DNA of 64,000 nt from Photobacterium carnosum (GCF_002849605.1 NZ_NPIB01000001.1:1-64000); one strand, 5' to 3'. Shown: positions 43,730-53,152, counted from the stretch's first letter. Numbers and translations are program-made. Notes: generated by a model from the letters alone, not told the origin.

Positions 43730-43800
43730 TACTCAAATCATCAAAAGAAGTCTATTCTAATTAGAAACAACTCTAATATAAACTGTAAATAATCATCCAT

Positions 43801-44508
43801 CTACGATGATTCTTTATCATTATTTGAACGAAATTTTCCTGGTGAACAGCCTATATGTTTTTTAAATACTCGAGAAAAATAAGACACATCTTTAAATCCT
43901 GCAGAAGTAGCCACTGATGCAATTTTTTCATGATCAGAACTTAATAATCCACACGCTAAATCTAACCGCTTTTGAATAATATATTGTTTTAATGTCACAC
44001 CCATTGTCGTATGGAATAATCGAGAAAAATAAGTGGCAGAAAAATCACACGCTTTCGCTAACTCATCTTCACGCAATGGTGCACTAATATCATTATCAAT
44101 GATTGATAATGCTGGTAATATTGAGCGTTCACGTTGTGACAGATCATCACCTACAATGATATCTTCTCTATGGGTATGTAGTCGACTTAAACAACTATCA
44201 ATTTTTTGCCTATTCGCACTCGCAACTAAAATATCTTCTGCACCAGCACGTAAAGCCACAATGGCTAATTCAGAATCTAACTCATGGTAAACAATCACAA
44301 TTTTAACAATAGAATAATGCTGTTTAATAATCCTCAATAATTTAAAACCATTAGATTGTGAGTTCTCAATTTCAATAAATATCAATTCATTTCCTGACAT
44401 TGTTAATAATAACTCATACGGTGAAACTTCTAAAACATTATGATATTTAATAAGATTATTTTTAACACTAGTATATTTTTCTTTATGGCAGCAATTAACC
44501 CAAATCAC
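43801..44508 (-). CDS. AraC-family regulator with a degenerate receiver-like N-terminal domain
   Basis: The 235-residue protein has an N-terminal alpha/beta domain (1-120) shaped like a response-regulator receiver (ELIFIEIENSQSNGFKLLRIIK, then AIVALRAGAEDILVAS). The phospho-acceptor position holds Glu (FIEIEN) and the acidic pair near the N-terminus is absent. The C-terminal 100 residues form a two-HTH AraC/XylS domain: ACDFSATYFSRLFHTTMGVT, LKQYIIQKRL, AGFKDVSYFSRVFKKHIGCSPGKFR. It should bind DNA and activate without phosphorylation. It is divergent from the chitinase gene 358 bp away, so that gene is a likely target; this is inference. ATG 44508. Confidence 0.85.
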   Translation of the reverse strand: MIWVNCCHKEKYTSVKNNLIKYHNVLEVSPYELLLTMSGNELIFIEIENSQSNGFKLLRIIKQHYSIVKIVIVYHELDSELAIVALRAGAEDILVASANRQKIDSCLSRLHTHREDIIVGDDLSQRERSILPALSIIDNDISAPLREDELAKACDFSATYFSRLFHTTMGVTLKQYIIQKRLDLACGLLSSDHEKIASVATSAGFKDVSYFSRVFKKHIGCSPGKFRSNNDKESS

Positions 44509-44866
44509 ATTACCCCCTAGTACGACGACTAACGCATTTCGCTATCCAACATTACACTTTAAATATACAACTGTATTTATACATTTAAATAAGAATATAA
44601 ATACATACTCTTAATAAAGTAATGGAATATCACAGTATCTGTTGTTCTAAATATTAGATTTCAGCATTATTACATCAATATACCAATGAAAAATAAAACG
44701 ATAATCAGAAAGAATATCTAAAATTCTATAACTTAGCCTGACTCACACAACCATTAAAATTAACCATTGTTTTGTGACGCATATCGAATAATAATAACAA
44801 ACGATTGTCTGTATTTTATAATATGGTCAATAATGCAGCCTAATCTTATAAATTAATTAAATGTAA
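44509..44866. promoter_or_regulatory. Divergent region between the AraC regulator and the chitinase
   Basis: About 360 bp, AT-rich. The regulator's binding sites and both promoters should lie here. No clear direct repeat pair was found by eye. Confidence 0.45.
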
Positions 44867-46195
44867 ATGATTCCATTTTTAGCTACAATTCGCCCCTTTT
44901 ATGTATCTTTACTGTTAGCCTGTAGCCTATTATTTCAAATAAATATTGCTCATGCTGCTGAGCATAAACGTCCTTATGTCGTTGCCGCTTATTATCCTGA
45001 TTGGAAAATTTATACACCCAATAATCCGTATTCCGCAAGTATGATTCCAGCTGAAAAATTAACTCATCTTATCTATGCTTTTCTAGCCGTCTGTGGTCCT
45101 GTGGATTCATCACCAGATAACATCAAAAAAATCATCAAAACTCAATGTAAAGATAAACCTATTGGCACCGCCATTATTCTCGATGAATATGCAGCATTAC
45201 AAATAAAACTCACAGGTGAAACTGCAACTAACGTCAGCTATAAAGGAAATTTTGGTCAGTTAAAGCTGTTATCAGAAAAACACCCTCACTTAAATATTCT
45301 TCCAAGTTTTGGTGGTTGGACCCTTTCAGAGCCTTTTCATACGGTTGCTGTTAATCCTGTTTATCGACAAACATTTATCAATACTGCCATAGATTTAATC
45401 ACTAAATATGATTTTTTTGATGGTATCCAAATTGATTGGGAATATCCTGGTGGTCATGGTTTATCCGGTAAAGGACAAAATCAAGTCATCCAAGAACGAG
45501 AAGCTTATAGTCTTTTAATTGAAGGATTACGCCATAAATTAGACGATCTTGGTCGTCAGCATAACCGTCAATACCAACTTTCGGCAGCCATCAATGCTGA
45601 CACAAAAACCTTACCGGGTATCAATTGGGCGCAGGTTACTAATCATTTAGATCAACTCTATTTAATGAGCTTTGATTTCTTAGGTAACTGGGATAACGTC
45701 GTTGGTCATCACAGTAATTTATACAGTACCCCCAATACACCAAATAATAATTCTGTCGATAATCTAATCAAAACACTAATAGGGAAAAAGGTTGATCCAC
45801 ATAAGATCATTATTGGTAGTTCTTTTTATGGCAGAGGCTGGCAAGGCGTTGATCTTATATCTCCCGACAAACTTGAAAATTTACAGAGCCAAGGTGGATT
45901 AAAAAAAGGATCTGATATTAAAGATCCTGGATATTTTACTTACAGTGATATCAGTAAGTATTTTATCAACAACCCCAAATTAGGTTATCGCTATTTCTAT
46001 GACCAACATGCAGAGGCCGCTGTACTCTATAATCAAAAAAATAAAGAATATATTAGCTTTGAAGATAAACGGTCCCTTAAAGCAAAAGCTGATTACGCAA
46101 AGAAACACAAACTTGGCGGAGTATTTGGTTGGGAAATTACATCTGACGCCAATAACGAACTGATCACTATACTCGATAATAATTTAAATCCTTAG
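44867..46195 (+). CDS. Secreted GH18 chitinase
   Basis: It hydrolyses beta-1,4-linked N-acetylglucosamine. The 442-residue protein has a signal peptide (about 1-30, ending AHA/AEH) and one glycoside-hydrolase 18 barrel: YVVAAYYPDWKIY at strand 1, LPSFGGWTLS, the catalytic DxxDxDxE-type motif as FDGIQIDWEYPGG with the proton-donor Glu, YLMSFDFLG, SFYGRGW, and a last GVFGWEITSD. No carbohydrate-binding module is attached, and the length is that of a single-domain enzyme. It lies divergent from an AraC-type regulator, suggesting inducible expression. The ATG has a poor ribosome site. Vibrionaceae commonly use chitin. Confidence 0.93.
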   Translation: MIPFLATIRPFYVSLLLACSLLFQINIAHAAEHKRPYVVAAYYPDWKIYTPNNPYSASMIPAEKLTHLIYAFLAVCGPVDSSPDNIKKIIKTQCKDKPIGTAIILDEYAALQIKLTGETATNVSYKGNFGQLKLLSEKHPHLNILPSFGGWTLSEPFHTVAVNPVYRQTFINTAIDLITKYDFFDGIQIDWEYPGGHGLSGKGQNQVIQEREAYSLLIEGLRHKLDDLGRQHNRQYQLSAAINADTKTLPGINWAQVTNHLDQLYLMSFDFLGNWDNVVGHHSNLYSTPNTPNNNSVDNLIKTLIGKKVDPHKIIIGSSFYGRGWQGVDLISPDKLENLQSQGGLKKGSDIKDPGYFTYSDISKYFINNPKLGYRYFYDQHAEAAVLYNQKNKEYISFEDKRSLKAKADYAKKHKLGGVFGWEITSDANNELITILDNNLNP

Positions 46196-46394
46196 TTATC
46201 AAGTATAACTTGCTACTAATATCAATTATGCTGACATAACTGATACCTATTTGGCTGGTTTATTTTTATACGGAATATTCTTTTTATTTACATCTGAGGC
46301 TTATTTTATTTAGCTAGCGCTTTTTTTTTTACTTTTTTGCTGACAATCACATTTTTATCCCCTAACATTACGGTCGAAATGAGTTCCGATGAAG

Positions 46395-46642
46395 ATAGCA
46401 GGAGAGCGGCCATTGACGAATGCCATTATGGCATAACACGTCGGCCCGCCGAAGAAGTAAGCGAAAAACGATATGATCCCATCATGTTTTGACTCGTAAA
46501 TCTTTCAGGCACCACGTTGCAGTAATGCAATAGGTATGGACTGTTATTGGAGGAGCCTCTGGAGAGACTCGTTAAATCGAGCGCCGAAGGAGCAAACCGT
46601 AGCATATTACGGTGAAACTCTCAGGCAAAAGGACAGAGGAGA
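46395..46642 (+). ncRNA. Tandem glycine riboswitch
   Basis: Two glycine aptamers lie in series. The first starts GGAGAGCGGCC (46401) with the core GCCGAAGAAGTAA and TTTCAGGCACC (46504-46513). The second starts GGAGAGACTCG (46561) with GCCGAAGGAGCAAA and CTCTCAGGCAAAAGGACAGAGG (about 46618-46639). The GGAGAG...CCGAAG...TCAGGCA layout is diagnostic, and such tandem aptamers are known ahead of the sodium:glycine symporter gene of V. cholerae. It precedes the symporter start by about 85 bases, leaving room for an expression platform; I infer control by glycine and probably induction, but the switch direction cannot be read from the sequence. Confidence 0.95.
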
Positions 46643-46726
46643 TAAGAGCAGCAACAAGAAGCCATTCTGTAACTAACACTTACCTGTTGTTCTATATCTC
46701 TTCCTTTGTACGTTGAAGGAGGAATA

Positions 46727-48127
46727 ATGAATCCACTACATGACACAATTTTTAATTTTCTACGCACATTAGATAGCTTTATTTGGGGGCCTCCCCTATT
46801 AATTTTATTAGTAGGTACAGGTTTATACCTCACAATTCGACTTGGTTTTATCCAGATCCGCTATTTACCACTCGCATTGCAATATGTGTTTGGTGGCAAA
46901 AAAGATCCAGATAGCTCCGGTGAAGGTGATGTATCAAGTTTTGCTGCTTTGTGTACTGCTTTATCTGCCACAATAGGTACAGGTAATATTGTTGGTGTTG
47001 CAACTGCAATCAAATTAGGTGGCCCAGGCGCGCTATTTTGGATGTGGCTTGCTGCTTTGTTTGGCATGGCAACAAAATATGCAGAATGCTTATTAGCCGT
47101 TAAATACCGTGAAATTGATGCCAATGGTCAAATTCTTGGTGGTCCAATGTACTACCTTGAAAAAGGCGTTGGTAGTAAATGGCTTGCTAAACTGTTTGCT
47201 ATTTTTGCCGTCGGTGTTGCTTGTTTTGGTATAGGTACCTTTCCGCAAGCGAATGCGATTGTGGAAGCTGCACATATTTCACTGAATGCACCCAAAGAAA
47301 TTACCGTTGTTATATTAACGCTTTTAGTTGCGACAGTAACATTAGGTGGTATTCAATCGATTTCAAAAGTAGCAAGCACGGTTGTACCATTGATGGCTGG
47401 CTTTTATATTATGGCCTGCTTAATTGTTTTAGGTACTAATTTCCACGCACTACCCGCTGCAATTGAAACCGTTATTCAATCAGCTTTTACTGGTCATGCG
47501 GCTACTGGTGGTTTTGTAGGTGCCGGAATGATGTTAGCTATTCAATCGGGTATTGCACGAGGTGTGTTCTCTAACGAATCAGGATTAGGCAGTGCGCCAA
47601 TTGCTGCGGCTGCTGCGCAAACAAATTCATGTGTACGCCAAGGCTTAGTCTCAATGACGGGAACGTTCTTTGATACTATCATCATTTGTACAATGACGGG
47701 TTTAACCCTTGTGGTTACTGGTGCATGGACAGGTGATTTTGCTGGCGCAACAATGACGACACATGCCTTTGCTGCTGGTTTGAATTCTGCTTATTATGGC
47801 CCCTTAATGGTATCCATTGGCTTAATGTTCTTTGCCTTTACTACTATTTTGGGTTGGAACTACTACGGTGAACGCTGTATTACTTATTTATTTGGCGTAA
47901 AAGCGATTATGCCTTACAAATTAGTTTTCTTAGTGCTTATCGCCAGTGGCGCATTCATGCAGTTAGATATGATTTGGGTTATTGCTGATATTGTTAATGG
48001 TTTAATGGCGATTCCAAACCTGATTGGTTTAGTGGTATTACGCCATGTTGTTATTGATGAAACCCAACAATACTTTGCAAACCTAAAATCACAGCGTGAA
48101 AATAGCGATCCAATCTCAGTAAGCTAA
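46727..48127 (+). CDS. Sodium:glycine/alanine symporter, AGCS family, riboswitch-controlled
   Basis: The 466-residue membrane protein imports glycine or alanine with sodium. It has AGCS signatures: LYLTIRLGFIQIRYLPLA, ALCTALSATIGTGNIVGVAT, GGPGALFWMWLAALFGMATK, GGPMYYLEKGVG, AIQSGIARGVFSNESGLGSA, and about ten hydrophobic spans. Start ATG 46727 is chosen because AAGGAGGAATA precedes it immediately; a frame start at 46706 lacks one. The upstream tandem glycine aptamers point to glycine as substrate or signal. It is related to, but clearly distinct from, the symporter at 32025 (VGTGNMAG versus IGTGNIVG, FSNEAG versus FSNESG). Confidence 0.94.
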   Translation: MNPLHDTIFNFLRTLDSFIWGPPLLILLVGTGLYLTIRLGFIQIRYLPLALQYVFGGKKDPDSSGEGDVSSFAALCTALSATIGTGNIVGVATAIKLGGPGALFWMWLAALFGMATKYAECLLAVKYREIDANGQILGGPMYYLEKGVGSKWLAKLFAIFAVGVACFGIGTFPQANAIVEAAHISLNAPKEITVVILTLLVATVTLGGIQSISKVASTVVPLMAGFYIMACLIVLGTNFHALPAAIETVIQSAFTGHAATGGFVGAGMMLAIQSGIARGVFSNESGLGSAPIAAAAAQTNSCVRQGLVSMTGTFFDTIIICTMTGLTLVVTGAWTGDFAGATMTTHAFAAGLNSAYYGPLMVSIGLMFFAFTTILGWNYYGERCITYLFGVKAIMPYKLVFLVLIASGAFMQLDMIWVIADIVNGLMAIPNLIGLVVLRHVVIDETQQYFANLKSQRENSDPISVS

Positions 48128-48144
48128 TTTATTAACGCGCAATA

Positions 48145-48188
48145 AAAAGCCTCAGTTCATCACTTCAAACGTGATACTGAGGCTTTTT
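48145..48188 (+). terminator. Terminator of the glycine symporter gene
   Basis: AAAGCCTCAGT and ACTGAGGCTTT arms with an inner pairing TCATCAC/GTGATA and a TTTTTTG run, 18 bp past the stop. Confidence 0.87.
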
Positions 48189-48427
48189 TGTTTCTTCTTA
48201 ATACTATTACTTATTAAACCGTCTCTCGCTTGCCGTAAGCTGTTCATCATATCTCTCTACCCTCTAACGACAGTCTTGTCGCAAATCCTTCTATATCGCA
48301 TTCTTAGTCTCTTCAGCAGCAACACCATTACCTAGGTAATCATGAGATTTAATCATTACTATGTTGCCAACATAAATACCGATGAATGTTATTCTTCCTG
48401 CTCTGCTCTCGCATTATGACAAAAAAA
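48189..48427. other. Gap between two terminators
   Basis: About 240 bp between convergent terminators. Nothing coding or structured was recognised. Confidence 0.5.
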
Positions 48428-48463
48428 AACGGATGCCAATGACTTTATCAGTCGGCACCCGTT
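48428..48463 (-). terminator. Terminator of the POT transporter gene
   Basis: Minus-strand hairpin AAACGGGTGCC...GGCATCCGTT with an inner stem, followed by nine T residues, 50 bp past the stop. Confidence 0.8.
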
Positions 48464-48510
48464 TCATTTGAACATTTTACTAATCGATACTAAGTAACAT
48501 TAACTCATAA

Positions 48511-49989
48511 TTATGCAGCAGTCACTTTTGATAAAGTGTCTTCACCGCGCATAACACGCGTTAGCTTAGGTGCAATAATCATAGTGAAAATTGCAATACC
48601 CGCAGTAGAGTAACCAATAATACCAAACACATGGCTATATAACATTAGTGTCTGATGCGGCTCAACAACGTTTGCAGGCGCTGCAGTTAGCGTCGCAACC
48701 CAACCAGCAATAACAGCGGCTGTTGCTGATGTTAGGAACCACATACCCATCGCAAAGCCCATCATTCGTTGTGGTACAAGTTGAGCAACCATGGCTAAAC
48801 CAAGACCTGACACAAACAACTCACCAATAGATTGGAAACCATAAGAAACAATAAGCCAATTTGAATCAACAATACCATCGCTATTGGCAAAATGCGCACC
48901 AAGAACTAACACTAAGAATGACAAGCTACATAACACCATACCCAATGCGAATTTAAATGGCATAGAGAAACGATCACCATATTTATTATAAATCATCGCA
49001 AGTGCTGGACTCGCAATCATGATCCATAATGGGTTAAGTGCTTGAAACTGTTCAGGAGCAACTCTTATACCAAATAAATCATGCGAGATATTATGGATCG
49101 CAAAGAAGTTAAGTGACGTTGGCATTTGGAAATAAAGAACGAAAAATACAACACCTTGTAACATCAGTACAAACGCAACAAACATTTTTGCACGTTCAAG
49201 ACCTGATGTTGAGAAGAGTTCTTTAAAATACAACCCTACAATAGTCGTACCAACAACAATTAAAATAGCATGCGCATAAAACAGATGTTGTAATAATACA
49301 GAACTAACAAAACTCAACGCAACGGCACCAATAACAACACCCATATAATATATTTTATTAACAGGTTTCATATCAGGTTTAGAACCGATATTTTTAACAA
49401 TATGACCACTAATAAAGAAATTGATAAGGGTAATAACAAGACCTGCAGCACTGACACCAAAGGCAAAATCATAACCAAATCTTTCTGCGATCCATGGTGA
49501 TAATAGCATCGAGAAAAACGAACCTAGATTGATAGCCATATAGTACATTGTAAATGCACCATCTAGACGAGGATCATCTTTACCATAAACTTTTGCTAAT
49601 AAGCTTGATGGGTTAGCTTTAAATAAGCCATTACCCATAGTAATAAAGCCCATTGCGATATAAATAAGATCTGAACCACCGTAACCACTGGTCGCAGATA
49701 AACCTAATAAGGCATAACCAACGACAAGCACCATAGCGCCTAATCGAATGGTTCTTTTTGTTCCGAGAACTTTATCCCCTACCCAGCCACCGATAGCAAC
49801 AGAGCCATATACCAATGCTGAAAAAGCACCAAATAAAGTAAAAGAAGCGGTTTCTGACATGCCAAGAATTTTAACCATATAAACAGTTAAAATTGCTTGC
49901 ATACCGTAGAAACCAAAACGTTCCCAGAATTCAATTGAAAATATCAAATAGAACGGTTTTGGTTGTTTAAATACGTTCCCGTCAGACAT
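48511..49989 (-). CDS. Proton-dependent di/tripeptide transporter (POT/PTR2 family)
   Basis: The 492-residue inner-membrane carrier imports di- and tripeptides with protons. It has about 14 hydrophobic segments and the POT signatures: EFWERFGFYGMQAILTVYM (the ExxERFxYYG motif at residue 20), a first GGWVGDKVLGTKRTI loop, and FTMYYMAINLGSFFSMLLSPW (PTR2 signature). E. coli DtpA and DtpB are the nearest in length (490-500). ATG 49989 follows an AAGGAGCA-type ribosome site (AGGAGC). Single gene. Confidence 0.92.
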   Translation of the reverse strand: MSDGNVFKQPKPFYLIFSIEFWERFGFYGMQAILTVYMVKILGMSETASFTLFGAFSALVYGSVAIGGWVGDKVLGTKRTIRLGAMVLVVGYALLGLSATSGYGGSDLIYIAMGFITMGNGLFKANPSSLLAKVYGKDDPRLDGAFTMYYMAINLGSFFSMLLSPWIAERFGYDFAFGVSAAGLVITLINFFISGHIVKNIGSKPDMKPVNKIYYMGVVIGAVALSFVSSVLLQHLFYAHAILIVVGTTIVGLYFKELFSTSGLERAKMFVAFVLMLQGVVFFVLYFQMPTSLNFFAIHNISHDLFGIRVAPEQFQALNPLWIMIASPALAMIYNKYGDRFSMPFKFALGMVLCSLSFLVLVLGAHFANSDGIVDSNWLIVSYGFQSIGELFVSGLGLAMVAQLVPQRMMGFAMGMWFLTSATAAVIAGWVATLTAAPANVVEPHQTLMLYSHVFGIIGYSTAGIAIFTMIIAPKLTRVMRGEDTLSKVTAA

Positions 49990-50508
49990 ATGCTGCTCCT
50001 TGAAAGATTTCAGGTAAAACTAATCTAAACACGTATATTTCTTAATGTTATTTCGCCCCAATGTGAAATAACCAGAATAATGACGCTATACCGTTTTATT
50101 AGTAATGAATATAAAGTAAAAAGCAGCTACAAATTATAGTTATGCATTTTCTACATTAAGACTGAAATAAAACAATAAATAAAGACACCGAAAATGGAAT
50201 ATTACATACCGCCAATAATCCATTATTATTAATTTCTTTATAAACATATAATTAAATCATTAAAACACCGTTTGATTGTTATTCCATATGATTATCATTT
50301 ATTTAAAGATAATTATTACTTAAATGATAATAATTATCACTCAATAAATTAACATGGTAGTACTGTTTTTTTAGCCTATTTTATATTCTATAGACTACTC
50401 TTTAATAATAAAAAATGAGCATATTACTCAAGACTATTAGCACACTTATTTATGTTCAAATGAGCAAAGCTAATGTAGTTATTCAATATAACGAATAAGG
50501 TAGGTATT
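49990..50508. promoter_or_regulatory. Divergent region between the POT gene and the HiPIP gene
   Basis: About 520 bp, AT-rich. A Fur-like box is described separately at 50308. No unambiguous promoter boxes for either gene were selected. Confidence 0.45.
50308..50340. promoter_or_regulatory. Fur-like iron box
   Basis: The sequence contains GATAATAATTATC (50326-50338), 12 of 13 to the Fur core GATAATNATTATC, preceded by GATAATTATTAC (50308-50319), a second overlapping half-site set. It lies about 170 bp before the HiPIP start and 320 bp from the POT start. Fur sites are AT-rich and chance matches are possible in such DNA. Confidence 0.45.
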
Positions 50509-50820
50509 ATGGTGAAAAAATCATCACGACGTCGTTTTTTACAATTAACGGCTGCTGGGTTAATCGGACTGACTCTCGATAATAAGTATCTAATACGCTC
50601 AGTTTCTGCCGCTGAACTTCCTCACCTTGAAGAAAACAATCCACAAGCAAGCGTACTTAAATATGTTAATGAATCAAATATTGAAGGCCAACAATGTAAA
50701 AACTGCCTTCTAATTCGTAATGATACAAATAATAGTAACTGGCAACCCTGTGCTATCTTTCCAGGAAAAACCGTTAATATTAACGGTTGGTGCTCAGCCT
50801 ATGCTCCAAAGCCTACCTAG
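50509..50820 (+). CDS. High-potential iron-sulfur protein (HiPIP), Tat-exported
   Basis: HiPIPs are small periplasmic electron carriers with one [4Fe-4S] cluster at high potential. This 103-residue protein starts with a twin-arginine signal, SRRRFLQLTAAGLIGLTL, cut probably after VSA (about residue 35). The mature part has the four cluster cysteines, as QQCKNCLLI (Cys-x2-Cys), QPCAIFPGK and NGWCSAY, the usual HiPIP spacing. The Tat route is expected because the cluster is loaded in the cytoplasm. It stands alone, behind a Fur-like box. HiPIPs are more typical of photosynthetic purple bacteria; its partner here is unknown. ATG follows AAGGTAGG-like purines (GGTAGG). Confidence 0.9.
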   Translation: MVKKSSRRRFLQLTAAGLIGLTLDNKYLIRSVSAAELPHLEENNPQASVLKYVNESNIEGQQCKNCLLIRNDTNNSNWQPCAIFPGKTVNINGWCSAYAPKPT

Positions 50821-50845
50821 CAATTATCTATTTATCTTTCTATTT

Positions 50846-50878
50846 AAAAATGCCTGCATTATAAATGCAGGCATTTTT
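50846..50878. terminator. Bidirectional terminator between the HiPIP gene and yegD
   Basis: Perfect AAAAATGCCTGCATT/AATGCAGGCATTTTT stem with three-base loop, between convergent genes. Confidence 0.9.
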
Positions 50879-50894
50879 ATTATTATCAGACCCA

Positions 50895-52247
50895 TTAACC
50901 GAAACAACGTTCTCCCCAACGCGCTAAACCTGCAGTGACTGAACCAAAATAATTGCCACTTACAATAGGAATATTAGGTAATTGCTGTTCAATACATTGG
51001 CGTAAAATAGGTGAACGAGCGGTTCCACCCGTCATAAAAATAACATCAGGCACAATTTTACTTTGCGCCATTGCTTCAACAACAAGCTCTCGCATTTTCT
51101 CTTTTGGCGTTTCTATTGCTTCTGCCAGTTGTTGCGCTGAAATGTCAACTTTAAACAAATCTTGCATTACCGTCATATTAACCGTGTGTTGTGCTTGACT
51201 AGATAACGCGATTTTGGCTTCTTCTGCGTGGCGAATAATCTGATACCCTAAGGTTTCATGATAAACATGTATTAATCGCGACAATAATTGTGGATCAGCA
51301 GCATCATGCCGAAGTCTTTCTAATGCTCGTAAATTAGCATCACCATAAAATTCAGTTTGGGCTGCAACATTATTAATCGCAATCGGGTTCCAAAACTGAT
51401 TAAACGGCATATCAATACCACGAACCGTTTTACTACCTAAACCAAATTGTGGCATTAATTGCTTAAACGCTAAGTGAATATCCAGATCGTTACCACCAAC
51501 CCGCTGACCACTATGCGCCAATAAACTTGAACTTCGATCAGAAAGGTTACGAAAACTCGGCCCCATTTTAATTAACGAACAGTCAGTTGTACCACCACCA
51601 ATATCAACCACCAGCACTGTTTTATCGGTGGTTAATGTTGATTCATACTCAAGCCCAGCTGCAACAGGCTCAAACTGAAAGCACACATTTTTAAAACCTG
51701 CTCGCTTAGCGGCTTGTAATAAAATACCTTCCGCTTGTTGGTTAGCACTCTCGCCACCAATCCCTTGAAAATTTACCGGACGTCCAATAACGGTACTGGT
51801 AATATCTTTCTGTAAATGTTGCTCTGCCGTTCGCTTAATATTCACCATCATTGCACAAACAAGATCTTCAAAAAAACTAATTTGGCCGTCACGTAAACCA
51901 TTCGCACCTAAGAAAGACTTTGGTGATTTGACGTAATACACTTCTTCAGGATCATCAAGATAGAGATCAAGCGCAGCCTGACCAAATTGTAGGTCACCCG
52001 CAACAACCTCTATATCTTCTTCACGATTAAAAGCCATGGCACGACGTAAAATCTGCTCACCAACACTGTTTGATGGTGAAATTCCCATAAAACGATACAA
52101 ATATTCAGACACGGCTTCTCGTGTCGGTGCACATAAGGTCGACGGAATATATTGATTATTTTTCTCTAATGGTAAAAGTTTAGGCTTACTGTCTTCCATC
52201 ACTGCAACCGAACAATTCGCGGTTCCATAATCAAATCCAATGTACAT
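50895..52247 (-). CDS. yegD: Hsp70-family protein YegD
   Basis: The 450-residue protein is an Hsp70 ATPase domain with no peptide-binding domain, as in E. coli YegD (450 residues). Seen: phosphate-1 loop IGFDYGTANCSVAV, GRPVNFQG, RAGFKNVCFQFEPVAAGLEYE, phosphate-2 loop VVDIGGGTTDCSLIK, and adenosine motif VIFMTGGTARSPI. The role of YegD is unknown; without a substrate domain it may act as a scaffold or ATP-driven switch. It is one of three Hsp70-family genes in this window. Start ATG 52247; single gene convergent with the HiPIP gene. Confidence 0.93.
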   Translation of the reverse strand: MYIGFDYGTANCSVAVMEDSKPKLLPLEKNNQYIPSTLCAPTREAVSEYLYRFMGISPSNSVGEQILRRAMAFNREEDIEVVAGDLQFGQAALDLYLDDPEEVYYVKSPKSFLGANGLRDGQISFFEDLVCAMMVNIKRTAEQHLQKDITSTVIGRPVNFQGIGGESANQQAEGILLQAAKRAGFKNVCFQFEPVAAGLEYESTLTTDKTVLVVDIGGGTTDCSLIKMGPSFRNLSDRSSSLLAHSGQRVGGNDLDIHLAFKQLMPQFGLGSKTVRGIDMPFNQFWNPIAINNVAAQTEFYGDANLRALERLRHDAADPQLLSRLIHVYHETLGYQIIRHAEEAKIALSSQAQHTVNMTVMQDLFKVDISAQQLAEAIETPKEKMRELVVEAMAQSKIVPDVIFMTGGTARSPILRQCIEQQLPNIPIVSGNYFGSVTAGLARWGERCFG

Positions 52248-52481
52248 CGATTAACACTCACATGCGGCAAAAAAGCCGCTAATAATAGCTGATTATATAA
52301 TGTAATACACGGAGATATTTGTTCTCAATTAGAGATAACAACGCAATATTAATAAACGTTTATTATTTATGCTTAAATGGATTAAGTAGCACGTTTTTTA
52401 TGGTTTTTATTATTTTATCGATGCATTTTTAGCAATTTATAGACATAATAGAAAGATTATTTTTAATAAAAGTACTGAAAT

Positions 52482-53102
52482 ATGAAACGTATTTATCAAG
52501 CTTTTTTTGTTCTACTCTTTACTGTGTTTGCATTATCAGGATGTTCTGATTCAAAAACACCACAAGAAGGTGATCAATATTCAGTGATCCCTACTCCAAT
52601 GCCAGAAATGAAAGGTATTACTGAGATTTTTTCTCTGTCTTGTGGCCATTGTCGTAAAATGGAAAGCATTCTTCCTGAAATAAAGAAGCTAACCAATAGC
52701 AATATTAAACAAGTTCACGTTATTTTTAATGAAAGTGCTCAAAAAGCCGCCTTTATTTTCTATGCTGCAATGGTACAAACAGATAACAAACCAAGCCACG
52801 CATTAGTTGAGCAATTATTTGCATTTGTACAAGACTCACCAAAAGATATGAGTGTTGAACAACGTAAAACCGCAGTAGATAAAATATTCCATGATAACAA
52901 CTTAAAGAGCCCTTATGAACTAACAGAAGTTCAACAAAAAGAAGTCTTTAAGATGTTCCAACAATCAGAAGATATTGTCCGTAACGCAGCGCTAGAATCA
53001 GTGCCAGCATTCCTGATTAATGGTAAATACCTTGTAAATACCAGTGCACATAAAAACATACAAGATTTAGCTGCTACTATTGATTATCTAAAAAACAAAT
53101 AA
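52482..53102 (+). CDS. DsbA-like thiol-disulfide oxidoreductase lipoprotein
   Basis: The 206-residue protein begins with a lipoprotein signal (FTVFALSGCSDS, lipidated Cys about residue 21) and has a thioredoxin-DsbA fold: the active site SLSCGHCRKM (CGHC), a helical insert, and the cis-proline loop ESVPAFLINGKY near the end. CGHC differs from the CPHC of oxidising DsbA and is nearer isomerase/reductase types. It would be anchored in the outer or inner membrane, facing the periplasm. It is divergent from yegD and followed by a terminator. No DsbB/DsbD partner is in the window. ATG with only weak ribosome site. Confidence 0.88.
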   Translation: MKRIYQAFFVLLFTVFALSGCSDSKTPQEGDQYSVIPTPMPEMKGITEIFSLSCGHCRKMESILPEIKKLTNSNIKQVHVIFNESAQKAAFIFYAAMVQTDNKPSHALVEQLFAFVQDSPKDMSVEQRKTAVDKIFHDNNLKSPYELTEVQQKEVFKMFQQSEDIVRNAALESVPAFLINGKYLVNTSAHKNIQDLAATIDYLKNK

Positions 53103-53126
53103 TCATTATTTGAATATTCGGCTATA

Positions 53127-53152
53127 AATACCTGTCAATGACAGGTATTTTT
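53127..53152 (+). terminator. Terminator of the DsbA-like gene
   Basis: AAATACCTGTC/GACAGGTATTT stem with a three-base loop and T-run (TTTTTT), 24 bp past the stop. Confidence 0.88.
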
